Below are positions 8,833-17,018 of a stretch of 34,597 bases of DNA, one piece after another (the first letter of the stretch is position 1; every line of letters starts with the position of its first letter). Below the pieces are notes generated by a model, which was not told the origin of the DNA, made no database searches, and saw only the letters and a list, made by a program, of their open reading frames with translations. Source of the DNA: CCY15215 sp039194995 (lineage in GTDB: Bacteria; Cyanobacteriota; Cyanobacteriia; Cyanobacteriales; Spirulinaceae); NCBI GenBank assembly GCA_039194995.1, contig JBCCVR010000057.1, positions 1 through 34,597 on the forward strand, in the 5' to 3' direction. A program made the position numbers and the translations under genes.

Positions 8833-8973
8833 TGCGCTGTTTGCTTCCAATATCACAGCTTTTCCGACCGGACAAAATGAGGAATTGCTACATCCCTAGC
8901 TAAACACACCAAACGCGATTCCGCATCCATTCCAATTGTAAAGAATTGTGAAGTAAATATTACTTGAGGGAGG

Positions 8974-9072
8974 ATGGTGTGTCAAGTTTTTACTCTTAAA
9001 GCTAGATTTCGAGACGGCAAGCAATATCTCGACATTAAAAATAACAAAACCTTCATCGGGAGATCCCTTTGA
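8974..9072 (+). CDS. Possible 32-codon ORF ending in a strong hairpin (doubtful)
   Basis: An ATG follows a purine-rich GAGGGAGG run and opens a 32-codon frame (MVCQVFTLKARFRDGKQY...) whose TGA covers the first bases of the right arm of the hairpin at 9043-9082. The ribosome-binding-like run touches the ATG with no spacer, which argues against efficient initiation. I recognise no family. It may be a chance frame or a relic, and is listed only because it abuts the hairpin. Confidence 0.15.
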   Translation: MVCQVFTLKARFRDGKQYLDIKNNKTFIGRSL

Positions 9073-9082
9073 AGGTTTTGTT
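9043..9082. terminator. Strong 12-bp inverted repeat (terminator-like hairpin)
   Basis: AACAAAACCTTC (9043-9054) and GAAGGTTTTGTT (9071-9082) are perfectly complementary around a 16-nt loop. The stem is A/T-rich at its base. On either strand its 3' side ends in a TTTTGTT run, like a bidirectional rho-independent terminator. It stands alone between the ligase gene and the structured element at 9201-9500, and would stop read-through from either side. Confidence 0.6.
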
Positions 9083-9200
9083 GGAACGGTTTTGTCTAGT
9101 CGAGAATCTTTATGAGCGAACTCGACTTACGGATTGAACGAGCTTTTTCTCAAATTTGATTTGCCTATCGGAAAATTTATTAAATTGAGAGAGTATCGAT

Positions 9201-9500
9201 TGACATCTCCCCGCTTTAAAAAGACGGGGACTCTGTGGCTAACCCACCGAAAGCGGGTTGAAACCGCGCTGTCTTGGTTGATTGGATATGCTGAGGTTTC
9301 CTCAGCATCCCTCAACCGCTTTCTCCAAGCCTGTCAACAGACTCCTACATCCCTTGGCTAAAAATTAGCTGTGGACTTACATGGGGAGATTGTAGAACAA
9401 GACGGGCGGTGCTTTTAAAGGGCGGAAATAGTTCCGCCCACAGCACCTTGTTAAAACCCGTTGCGTTCGATGTCCATTGATTAAAATCAATGGCTAACCC
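9201..9500 (-). mobile_element. ORF-less IS200/IS605-superfamily derivative (HEARO/IscB- or TnpB-type), about 300 bp
   Basis: Read on the minus strand, the segment follows a GTGA tetranucleotide (9504-9501). It carries a 9-bp terminal hairpin (9474-9493, CCATTGATT/AATCAATGG). It ends with CCCCG...CGGGG (9209-9229) followed by AGATGTCAA, a right end typical of cyanobacterial IS200/IS605-type elements. No transposase, TnpB or IscB frame of useful length is present, so it would be mobilised only in trans or be a relic. From memory, HEARO elements sit next to ATGA or GTGA, which fits this end. The boundaries are estimates. A decayed tnpB 3' end with its guide-RNA scaffold is the main alternative. 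Confidence 0.5.
9281..9460 (-). ncRNA. Candidate HEARO/omega-like structured RNA
   Basis: The region is dense with nested complementary arms. GGGCGGAA/TTCCGCCC (9420-9427/9432-9439) is enclosed by GGTGCT/AGCACC (9408-9413/9442-9447). GCTGTGG (9368-9374) pairs with CCACAGC (9438-9444) in an alternative or pseudoknot pairing. CCAAG/CTTGG (9325-9329/9353-9357) encloses CTGT/ACAG. ATGCTGAGG/CCTCAGCAT (9288-9296/9300-9308) is a perfect 9-bp stem with a TTT loop. This architecture recalls the HEARO (IscB/IsrB omega RNA) class; a TnpB-associated right-end RNA is the alternative. The strand is inferred from the right-end orientation. A covariance-model search would decide. Confidence 0.45.
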
Positions 9501-9530
9501 TCACTTTCTTTTTTTAGGTTTAAACTCAGT

Positions 9531-9881
9531 TTAAACTGTAGCGGCGATCGCTTCGAGAGCGGTTGCTTTGAGAGCCTCAGCAGCTCGAGCGGCCTCGTTT
9601 TCTGAGTTATTTTCCGGGTCGCCTTCTTGGTTGACGCACAGGCGCTTACAGGGAATTGTATCGGAAAGAATGGCACTTGCCATCATTCCAGAGTGAATCT
9701 CGAGCAGGGCTTCGGGTACGGCTTCAAAAACCAAACGCTGTCCGGGGAAAACAACTCTCTCAAAATACCAATTTTCAATGTTCGTTATCCGAGCGATTTG
9801 AATTTGACTGGTTGCGTTAACGTAGCAGCACAGCACGGATGTTCCAATGTCGCTAGGGATGGGATCGAGAATTTGGGACAT
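9531..9881 (-). CDS. DUF1830 family protein (cyanobacterial, unknown function)
   Basis: The 116-residue product starts MSQILDPIPSD and carries the conserved cyanobacterial block LCCYVNATSQIQIARITN, NWYFERVVFPGQRLVFEA, LEIHSG and ASAILSDTIPC, which I recognise as DUF1830. The function is unknown. The C-terminal 30 residues are Glu/Ala-rich and look disordered. An upstream in-frame ATG at 9968 would add 29 unconserved residues; the start at 9881 matches where homologues begin. The stop codon lies inside a duplicated GTTTAAAC palindrome (9518-9525 and 9529-9536). The gene reads toward the mobile-element-like segment 30 bp downstream. Confidence 0.8.
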   Translation of the reverse strand: MSQILDPIPSDIGTSVLCCYVNATSQIQIARITNIENWYFERVVFPGQRLVFEAVPEALLEIHSGMMASAILSDTIPCKRLCVNQEGDPENNSENEAARAAEALKATALEAIAATV

Positions 9882-10391
9882 AATAACTGGAGCGTGATAT
9901 AGGGTGTTTGCTATTACTTTTCTAAAGTAACATTTCGCGATCCCAACTGCTGTAAATACGACTACCAATCTTCTGTTTCCCCCCCTAGGTGGAAGAGAAA
10001 ATCTATCAAAATACGGATATTCTTGGTAGTTTTTGAGAAAACTGTGTCTATTGTTGCAAATTTTACCCGATTTCGATGTTTTTTCGCGATCCCCCTATCG
10101 ATCCCGTCTCGATCCGGACGCGATTCTCCTCCTCCATCCCTCGGATCTGCACGATCCCCGCAGGGTTTGAGTTGCTCCCTTCTTCATTAGGTTGATAGGA
10201 GCCTGGAAAAGCGCTAAGGTGAACTTATGTAAACGAATTTTACAATTTGTAGCGACATTGCCGCTACCCGCAAACACCCCCGAGCAAACACCATTTACGC
10301 GCTCCTCTTTTCCTCAATCCAGTAGGTTGATTATTAAGGACGAAGGCCACAAAATTCCCTTTAATTAAAAATTCTTAACATTTTTTTAACA
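9882..10391. other. Gene-free spacer between divergent DUF1830 and radical SAM genes
   Basis: About 510 bp. I see no convincing frame on either strand; the 60-codon minus-strand frame near 10095-10277 has no recognisable features. There is a 6-bp stem GTAGCG/CGCTAC (10249-10254/10262-10267). An A/T-rich stretch with TTCTTAACATTTTTTTAACA directly precedes the radical SAM start. The two flanking genes diverge from it, so it presumably holds both promoters. Confidence 0.5.
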
Positions 10392-12005
10392 ATGTCTCCG
10401 AAAGCAACGTCCCCCAAAACAATGTCTCCCAAACTCCTTTACGTTCGCCTCCCCTGCAATCCGATTTTCCCCATCGGCGTGGTCTACCTTGCCGATCGCA
10501 TGGGCAAATTATTCCCGGGCATTCAGCAGCGTATCTTCGATCTGGGAGCGGTGCCACCATTGGAATTCACCAAAGCACTCGATCGCGCGATCGACGAATT
10601 TCAGCCGACATTGTTGGTATTTTCTTGGCGGGATATCCAAATCTATGCTCCTGTTGGCGGACGCGGGGGCAACCCCTTACAAATGGCTTTCGAGTTTTAC
10701 TATTCCAAAAATCCCCTTTTGCGCTTGCGGGGTGCCTTGGGAGGTCTGAAAGTTGCGGGTGCGTATTATGGGGAGTTGTGGCGCAATTTTGGCTTGATTC
10801 GCCAAGGACTGAAACGAGCAAAACGCTACTATCCCGATGTTAGAGCGATCGTTGGCGGCGGTGCGGTTAGCGTTTTCTACGAACAGCTTGAAACGTCTCT
10901 GCCCCGAGGAACAATTGTTTCAGTCGGAGAGGGGGAAGTTTTACTCGAACGCCTGTTGAAGGGAGAAGATATTGGTGGAGAGCGTTGTTATATCGTCGGA
11001 GAAACGAAGCCTCGCGATCGCATGATTCACGAGACTCCCACAACTATTGAGAAGACGGCTTGCAACTACGAATATATCGAGAAGATCTGGCCGGAATTTA
11101 GCTACTATTTACAAGAAAATGACTTTTACATCGGCGTGCAGACCAAGCGCGGCTGTCCCCATAACTGTTGCTACTGTATCTATACTGTTGTAGAAGGAAA
11201 ACAGGTACGCGTTAATTCTGCCGATGAAGTCGTCTCGGAGATGCGTCAGTTATACGATCGTGGCATTCGCAACTTTTGGTTTACTGATGCTCAATTTATC
11301 CCCGCAAAAAAATATATCGGCGATGCGATCGAACTCCTGCAAAAAATCCATGATTCAGGAATGCAGGATATTCATTGGGCATCCTATATTCGTGCCGATA
11401 ATTTAACTCCGGAACTGTGCGATCTAATGGTCAAAACTGGGATGAATTATTTTGAAATTGGCATTACGAGCGGCTCTCAAGAACTGGTACGAAAAATGCG
11501 AATGGGGTACAATTTACGAACGGTTTTGCAAAATTGTCGGGACTTAAAAGCTGCCGGATATAACGATATTATATCCATCAATTACTCGTTTAATGTTATC
11601 GACGAAACCTTTGATACCATCCGCCAAACCATTGCTTATCATCGAGAATTAGAGAAGATTTTCGGAGTGGAGAAAGTCGATCCGGCGATTTTCTTCATTG
11701 GTTTGCAACCCCATACTCATTTGGAAGGTTATGCTCTAAAAAAAGAAATTCTCAAGCCCGGTTATAATCCCATGAGCGTCATGCCTTGGACGGCTCGAAA
11801 ATTACTGTGGAATCCAGAACCTTTGGGATCTTTTTTTGGAGAAGTCTGCTTGCAAGCATGGCGACAAAATCCCAATGATTTCGGTCGAGAAACCCTGAGA
11901 ATTTTAGAAGAACGCCTTGGATGCGCTCCTTTAGAAGAAGCACTCAGAGCACCAATGGAAAAGAAAACAGATAATCTTCGTAAAGAGCTAGTCGCACTAA
12001 CTTAA
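10392..12005 (+). CDS. B12-binding-like/radical SAM protein conserved in cyanobacteria
   Basis: The 537-residue product has an N-terminal Rossmann-like region (about 14-200) of the type that binds cobalamin in class B radical SAM enzymes. A radical SAM core follows, with CPHNCCYC (C255, C259, C262) inside KRGCPHNCCYC, then YIRADNL and FEIGITSGSQELVRKM. The usual cobalamin-ligand motif DxHxxG is not visible, so cobalamin may bind base-off without His or not at all. Databases, as I recall, label close relatives as a radical SAM protein of photosystem II high-light acclimation; I cannot verify that here. A second ATG at 10422 repeats the MSPK motif and may be the true start. A Uma2 gene follows after 17 bp. 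The reaction is unknown. Confidence 0.75.
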   Translation: MSPKATSPKTMSPKLLYVRLPCNPIFPIGVVYLADRMGKLFPGIQQRIFDLGAVPPLEFTKALDRAIDEFQPTLLVFSWRDIQIYAPVGGRGGNPLQMAFEFYYSKNPLLRLRGALGGLKVAGAYYGELWRNFGLIRQGLKRAKRYYPDVRAIVGGGAVSVFYEQLETSLPRGTIVSVGEGEVLLERLLKGEDIGGERCYIVGETKPRDRMIHETPTTIEKTACNYEYIEKIWPEFSYYLQENDFYIGVQTKRGCPHNCCYCIYTVVEGKQVRVNSADEVVSEMRQLYDRGIRNFWFTDAQFIPAKKYIGDAIELLQKIHDSGMQDIHWASYIRADNLTPELCDLMVKTGMNYFEIGITSGSQELVRKMRMGYNLRTVLQNCRDLKAAGYNDIISINYSFNVIDETFDTIRQTIAYHRELEKIFGVEKVDPAIFFIGLQPHTHLEGYALKKEILKPGYNPMSVMPWTARKLLWNPEPLGSFFGEVCLQAWRQNPNDFGRETLRILEERLGCAPLEEALRAPMEKKTDNLRKELVALT

Positions 12006-12022
12006 GAAGAAAAATAAAGGCC

Positions 12023-12628
12023 ATGACTTATACAGCGGCAACACCTTTAACCTTTGCAGATTTCCTCGCTCAATACGGAAACAATCCTCGCTATGAGTTG
12101 GCAGATGGAGAACTTATCGATATGGAGCCGACAGGAGTTCATGAAACAGTGAGCGGTAAAGTTGCCGCCCAAATTAATATTGCTATTGCCAGTGAAAAGC
12201 TGCCTTGGTGCATTCCTCGTACTTGTTTGATTCGTCCTCTTGCTGAGGCAATAACAGCCCGTCGTCCCGATGTGGTTATTCTAGATGAAATGGCTCTTTC
12301 TGACGAACCACTTTGGAACAAAGAACCCGTTATTACTCTCGGACGTTCGATTAAGTTAGTCGTTGAAGTGGTGAGTAGCAACTGGGAAAATGACTATGCG
12401 CGAAAAGTGGAAGAATACGCGCTTTTGGGAATTCCTGAATACTGGATCGTCGATTATCGAGGATTGGGAGGAATTGCTTTTATCGGTCGTCCCAAACAAC
12501 CCACGCTTACAGTTTGTCAACTCGTTGGTGAAGATTATTCCCAACAACAATTCCGTTTGGGAGAGGAGATTTGCTCTCCCAGTTTTCCCAATCTTAAATT
12601 TGGTTTGGATGACGTGCTTCCCCGCTAA
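12023..12628 (+). CDS. Uma2 family (DUF820) nuclease-fold protein, copy 1
   Basis: A 201-residue protein with the Uma2/DUF820 layout: LTFADFLAQ...YELADGELIDM at the N-terminus, RRPDVVILDE (Asp83), LVVEVVSSNWENDYARKVEEY (Glu115, Lys128) and GIPEYWIVDY. The D...E...K arrangement is the PD-(D/E)XK restriction-endonuclease-like core. These proteins are greatly expanded in cyanobacteria and their cellular role is not established. It starts 17 bp after the radical SAM gene with an AAAGG element upstream of the ATG, so it may be co-transcribed. Its last four bases overlap the convergent MAPEG gene. It is only distantly similar to the second Uma2 protein at 21.3 kb. Confidence 0.85.
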   Translation: MTYTAATPLTFADFLAQYGNNPRYELADGELIDMEPTGVHETVSGKVAAQINIAIASEKLPWCIPRTCLIRPLAEAITARRPDVVILDEMALSDEPLWNKEPVITLGRSIKLVVEVVSSNWENDYARKVEEYALLGIPEYWIVDYRGLGGIAFIGRPKQPTLTVCQLVGEDYSQQQFRLGEEICSPSFPNLKFGLDDVLPR

Positions 12629-13014
12629 ACAAATAGTCGCCAGGCGATCGCCAGCATCCCCAATAAAGCACAAAAATAAGAGAGAGAGCGCAAGATAGGA
12701 ATTCCGAAGATGTAGGTTAAACCGTGCAGAATCCGAAAAACGACGATTGCCACCGACGCGATCGCGGTAATCTCATCATTCTGTCCCGTGACTTGCGCCA
12801 TGAGAATAATCGCGGCGATCGCGGCTAAATTATCGTGGTGGTTTTGTTTGGCGCGATCGGCACGTCCCAACCACGGTGCAACTTCGGGGAGGGTGTCGCG
12901 ATTTCCCATCGCCCATTCTAACCCGGCAGTTTTAGCGCGACCGAGGGCGGGAATATGGTTGAGGGGAACGGACCACAGAGCCAAAATTAACAAACAAATC
13001 AGATCGAGTGTCAT
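12625..13014 (-). CDS. MAPEG family membrane protein
   Basis: The 129-residue product has four hydrophobic segments (about 3-20, 60-76, 82-100 and 107-127). The loop between the first two is MAPEG-like: GRADRAKQNHHDNLAAIAAIILMAQ with the conserved Arg-Ala and Asn-His pairs. MAPEG proteins in eukaryotes are glutathione- or eicosanoid-handling membrane enzymes. The bacterial and cyanobacterial members, annotated only by fold, have no assigned substrate. It ends in a 4-bp convergent overlap with the Uma2 gene and reads away from dnaB. Confidence 0.8.
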   Translation of the reverse strand: MTLDLICLLILALWSVPLNHIPALGRAKTAGLEWAMGNRDTLPEVAPWLGRADRAKQNHHDNLAAIAAIILMAQVTGQNDEITAIASVAIVVFRILHGLTYIFGIPILRSLSYFCALLGMLAIAWRLFV

Positions 13015-13083
13015 TTTTTTTGATAACCTATTGATGGGAACTATTGTACCCTAGCGATCGCAACTTTTGGTCATTGGTCACTC

Positions 13084-15204
13084 ATGCTCGATCCTGCTGG
13101 AAATTCTTTACCTCCTCAAAATGTAGAAGCCGAAGAATCTATCTTAGGCGGCATTCTATTGGATCCCGAAGCAATGGGACGGGTTGCCGATGTTATCGAT
13201 CCCGCAGCATTTTATATCAGCATTCATCAAGAAATTTACGAAGCAGCATTAGCGCTACATCGAGATGGAAAACCGACGGATTTAATGACCGTTACCAGTT
13301 GGTTGCAAGACCGAGGAAAACTCGATGATATTGGGGGAACGGGGAAACTGGCGCAATTGGTAGAGAGGACGGTTTCGGCAGTCAATATCGATCGCTATGC
13401 CATCTTGGTGATGGACAAATATACGCGCCGTCAATTGATTGGTGCGAGTCATGAAATTGCCGAATTGGGATACGATACGAGTTTAGAATTAGAGATTGTT
13501 TTAGATCGGTCGGAACAAAAGGTTTTTGGACTCACTCAACAACGTCCCAAACAAGGTTTAACTCCAATTGCAGAGACTTTAATTTATGCGTTTGACGAAC
13601 TGGAAAATCTGCAACAGGCAACGGCTTTACCCGGACTTTCCTGTAATTTTTATGATTTAGATGCCATGACCAGTGGTTTTCAAAGATCCGATCTAATTGT
13701 CTTAGCTGGCAGGCCGGCCATGGGGAAGAGCGCCTTAAGTTTAAATATTGCTGCCAATATTGCCCAAGAACATCAACTTCCCGTAGCAATATTTAGTTTG
13801 GAAATGTCAAAAGAACAATTGGTACAGCGATTGTTAGCTTCTGAAGCAAAAATTGAAAGCAACCGCTTGCGATCGGGACGCATTACCCAAACTGAAATGG
13901 AATCGGTGGCATTAGCCATTGGAAATTTAGCCGAGTTACCTGTTTTTATTGACGATAATACCTCTTTAAGCGTTATGCAAATGCGCTCTGAGGTTCGCCG
14001 CTTGCAAGCCGAACAAGGGGGAAAAATTGGCTTGGTTTTAATTGATTATTTACAACTCATGGAAGGAGGGGGGGATAATCGGGTACAAGAATTGGCGAAA
14101 ATTACGCGATCGCTGAAAGGTTTGGCCAGAGAAGTTAATGCTCCTGTTATTGCTTTATCTCAATTAAGTCGAACCGTTGAATCTCGCACAAATAAACGAC
14201 CGATGTTATCCGATCTTCGAGAATCTGGGTGTTTGAGTGGAGATACACTAATTACTTTAGCAGAAACAGGAAAACAAGTTCCCATTCGAGATCTAGTCGG
14301 GCGATCTAATTTTAAAGTTTTAGCTCTAAATCCAGAAACTTTAAAATTAGAAATGGCCAAGGTCAGTCATGCTTTTTCAACAGGTATCAAACCTATTTTT
14401 AAATTAGAAACTCGTCTGGGTAGAAAAATTAGCGCTACGGCTAATCATAAATTTTTTACTTTATCTGGCTGGAAACGTTTGGATGAACTAAAAAAAGGCG
14501 ATCGCATTGGTATTCCTCGGATTTTACCCAGTCCTGTAAAAACTCCATCAATTATCGATCCGCAAATGACATTACTCGGTCATTTAATTAAAGACGACTT
14601 AGAAAAGTTTATCGAGAATATCGGAGCAGTTGGTCAATATAAACAGGACTCTCTACAAGAGATAAAAGACTATCTAGAACAACGTATTTCTAATACTAAT
14701 AAAGATATTGTTCCATCAGATATCTGGAAAATGTATGCAGTTCCAGCAAGCAAAAAAATTGGTTTAACGACAAGAGTGATGCAAGCTAAATTAGGCAATA
14801 AATTCTGCGGTTCAACTTTATATAAAAGTAATTTGAGTAGAAAAAGAACTTTGAAACTTGCTGATATTGTCCAATCTAAAGAACTACATTTACTGGGAAA
14901 TAGCGATCTCTATTGGGATGAAATTTCTGCAATTGAAGAAGGGGGAAATGTTGATGTTTACGATCTAACCATACCGCATTTTCATAATTTTATTGCCAAT
15001 AATATTATCGTGCATAACTCGATCGAGCAGGATGCGGACTTGGTAATTATGTTGTATCGGGATTCTTACTATAATCCCGATTCTCCCGATCGCAATATTG
15101 CCGAGGTCATTATTGCCAAGCACCGCAACGGACCCACAGGAACGGTTAAGCTCTTATTTTTACCGGAGTTAACCAAGTTTGAAAATCTGGCAGCAGACTC
15201 TTAA
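13084..15204 (+). CDS. dnaB: Replicative DNA helicase DnaB, interrupted by an intein
   Basis: The extein is a normal DnaB of 443 residues. An N-terminal primase-interacting domain (PPQNVEAEESILGGILLDPEA) is followed by the RecA-like helicase domain with Walker A GRPAMGKSAL (209-218), Walker B LVLIDYLQL and PVIALSQLSR. After DLRESG (residue 382) an intein of 263 residues interrupts the frame. The extein resumes at Ser646 with SIEQDADLVIMLYR. DnaB unwinds the replication fork as a hexamer. The precursor is functional only after protein splicing. The ATG at 13084 opens a conserved N-terminus close to known cyanobacterial starts. No replication genes are adjacent. Confidence 0.95.
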   Translation: MLDPAGNSLPPQNVEAEESILGGILLDPEAMGRVADVIDPAAFYISIHQEIYEAALALHRDGKPTDLMTVTSWLQDRGKLDDIGGTGKLAQLVERTVSAVNIDRYAILVMDKYTRRQLIGASHEIAELGYDTSLELEIVLDRSEQKVFGLTQQRPKQGLTPIAETLIYAFDELENLQQATALPGLSCNFYDLDAMTSGFQRSDLIVLAGRPAMGKSALSLNIAANIAQEHQLPVAIFSLEMSKEQLVQRLLASEAKIESNRLRSGRITQTEMESVALAIGNLAELPVFIDDNTSLSVMQMRSEVRRLQAEQGGKIGLVLIDYLQLMEGGGDNRVQELAKITRSLKGLAREVNAPVIALSQLSRTVESRTNKRPMLSDLRESGCLSGDTLITLAETGKQVPIRDLVGRSNFKVLALNPETLKLEMAKVSHAFSTGIKPIFKLETRLGRKISATANHKFFTLSGWKRLDELKKGDRIGIPRILPSPVKTPSIIDPQMTLLGHLIKDDLEKFIENIGAVGQYKQDSLQEIKDYLEQRISNTNKDIVPSDIWKMYAVPASKKIGLTTRVMQAKLGNKFCGSTLYKSNLSRKRTLKLADIVQSKELHLLGNSDLYWDEISAIEEGGNVDVYDLTIPHFHNFIANNIIVHNSIEQDADLVIMLYRDSYYNPDSPDRNIAEVIIAKHRNGPTGTVKLLFLPELTKFENLAADS
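14230..15018 (+). other. DnaB intein with degenerate homing endonuclease
   Basis: Residues 383-645 of the dnaB product. The splicing motifs are complete: Cys1 (CLSGDTLI), block B with TANHKF, block F DVYDLTIPHFHNFIAN, the terminal VHN with penultimate His and final Asn, and Ser as the first C-extein residue. It sits in DLRESG/SIEQ, the same site as the Synechocystis and Rhodothermus DnaB inteins. Between the splicing halves lie about 120 residues of endonuclease relic. LLGHLIKDDLEKF resembles a LAGLIDADG motif whose usual GDG is now KDD, and no clear second motif remains. Splicing should work; homing should not. Confidence 0.92.
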
Positions 15205-15233
15205 AAAAGCGAGAAATTGCGTTTTTCAACGGG

Positions 15234-17018
15234 TTAAGAACTCGTGGCGATATTTTCAAGAGAACGAGCCGAAACTTCTGTATTTTCTGAGGTGCGATCG
15301 CTATCAGGTTCGGGATGCCAATTCTTCACCAAATTGCGACCGTAAAACATAATAAAAATTCCCGAAACAACCAACCCAGAACCCATCCAAGTTAATCCCG
15401 TTACCCACATCGGCTCTCGCTTAACTTGTAAAGTAGACTGTTTTAAATCTCCCGGATTCCATGATGCTTGGGCGATTTTCCAACCTCGATACCAAGTGGG
15501 GTGATTCATCCAGACTTTGCGATGTTCGGAAATCTCTTGCATTGCATCATCAATGCGAATTTTACTCGTCCACATGGCAACAGATTGCGAACCTTCATTT
15601 CGATCTACAATAAAGTCTTCTAATTGAACGGTGAAGGGTAATTGCAAGAATTTAGGACTGAAGGCGGCAAATATTTCGCCATTGGTATCTGCGATCGCCG
15701 TCGGCTGTCCCCAAGGCAACCAAGTCTGTATTTCTGACTGGGTTTCAACTAATAATGCTGGCGTTCCAGCACTATTGGGCGTATCGAGAGGAACGATCTC
15801 TCGTTGTAATTTGGCGTTCGGAATTAACTGTTCTAAAGTAATTTGGAAATCCGCCCAGCCCGGGGCGATCGATTGTGCGATCGCCAGTTCTCCCGATTTA
15901 AACCCGATAGAAGATTTTGCCGCATAATATAATTTCCCTTCCTCATCGAGAATAATGCGAAAATAATCTTCGGATTGTTGAGGAGGCAAAGTATAGTTGA
16001 TTTGAATTTCTGGTAAAGATTCCCCGGAAATTAAAGAACGCACGGGGGGGAAATCCCGACCGAAAACAAACCATTGTTCGACGCCGCGATCGCTACTAAT
16101 TTCGAGTTGTAGCGCGGGATTATTGAGGCGATCGGAAACGCTAATCGGCTGTTTGTTCGCATCTAATTTAAAATCGGGGAAAAAGTCTGTAAAAAGAACC
16201 TGTAAATTCTCATCAATGCCAACTTCTCGTTGTAAATAAGACTGCACGTCTAGGGAAATTTCCCCCTCACTTACCGCAATTTTGACGGTTCCGAAAGGAT
16301 TATTCTTTTCTTTTTCCGGCGCATTGAGTAATGATTCCAACTCTGAAGAAGTTTCGGCGCGAAGAATCTCCAATTCTGCCGGGCCTAAAGCAACTTTACG
16401 GTAGGGAAGAGGCGCGATCGCCAGCCATCTTTCTAAAGTTTGTCCCATGCGATCGCTATGCAAGCTCAACCGCACCGCCGGATTTTCCACCATTCCCCCC
16501 TCGGCAAAACTCACGGTTTGTACCGCACTTTCCGTATAGCCCAACAGCGAAAGACCGGCAAAAGAATGCGGGGAAACTGTGCCATCTGCTTTCACAAAAA
16601 TTCCGGCTTGTTGGATCTCGCCATCCATATCGGCAACTTCTAATAAATCGCCCTGTATTCGGATGCGATCGTTCCCCCCTAAATCCGTTCGCAAGGGTAA
16701 CATCCCTTCAACTCCCAGATGAATCACCGCCGCCGAACCTGCGATAATGGCAATGAGACCGAGATGGGTGAGGGCAAAACCAATTTTACGCGCTCCTCGC
16801 CACGGATAGCGACTGAGGGCAGAAACGCCCAAATTCACTGCTAGCAGAAACATTAAGGCCCCAAACCACGGACTTTTATAGATTTCCTGCTGTACCGTGA
16901 CAGAACCCACCTGCGACTCGTAAAATGTAGCTCCTATCAGGATTGCCGCGATCGCCCCGAGTAAAGGCACTGCAAATTGGATCGAACCGAGAAAACGAAA
17001 AATACGGTTTTGCATCAT
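15234..17018 (-). CDS. ResB-like cytochrome c biogenesis protein
   Basis: The product is about 594 residues from the ATG at 17018. Three N-terminal membrane helices begin FRFLGSIQFAVPLLGAIAAI, SPWFGALMFLLAVNLGVS and FALTHLGLIAIIAGSAAV. A large extracytoplasmic domain of about 430 residues follows, and then one C-terminal helix (WMGSGLVVSGIFIMFYG). HPTWYRGWKIAQASW near the end is typical of ResB/Ccs1 proteins, which deliver haem to apocytochrome c with CcsA. It is longer than the usual cyanobacterial Ccs1 (about 450), so it may be a second, divergent ResB-type protein. An in-frame ATG at 17126 would add 36 residues; I prefer the one at 17018, where the conserved part begins. No ccsA lies nearby. 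Confidence 0.75.
   Translation of the reverse strand: MMQNRIFRFLGSIQFAVPLLGAIAAILIGATFYESQVGSVTVQQEIYKSPWFGALMFLLAVNLGVSALSRYPWRGARKIGFALTHLGLIAIIAGSAAVIHLGVEGMLPLRTDLGGNDRIRIQGDLLEVADMDGEIQQAGIFVKADGTVSPHSFAGLSLLGYTESAVQTVSFAEGGMVENPAVRLSLHSDRMGQTLERWLAIAPLPYRKVALGPAELEILRAETSSELESLLNAPEKEKNNPFGTVKIAVSEGEISLDVQSYLQREVGIDENLQVLFTDFFPDFKLDANKQPISVSDRLNNPALQLEISSDRGVEQWFVFGRDFPPVRSLISGESLPEIQINYTLPPQQSEDYFRIILDEEGKLYYAAKSSIGFKSGELAIAQSIAPGWADFQITLEQLIPNAKLQREIVPLDTPNSAGTPALLVETQSEIQTWLPWGQPTAIADTNGEIFAAFSPKFLQLPFTVQLEDFIVDRNEGSQSVAMWTSKIRIDDAMQEISEHRKVWMNHPTWYRGWKIAQASWNPGDLKQSTLQVKREPMWVTGLTWMGSGLVVSGIFIMFYGRNLVKNWHPEPDSDRTSENTEVSARSLENIATSS

Noticed and set aside
9127..9315. Minus-strand 62-codon frame inside the hairpin-rich element as a TnpB or transposase fragment
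   Set aside because: The translation (RDAEETSAYPINQDSAVSTRF...) has no zinc-ribbon cysteines or RuvC motif. The complementary arms show the stretch is better explained as structured RNA and element end.
9134..9361. Plus-strand 75-codon frame in the same element
   Set aside because: It runs across the perfect hairpins and has no family signature; likely a shadow of the structured RNA.
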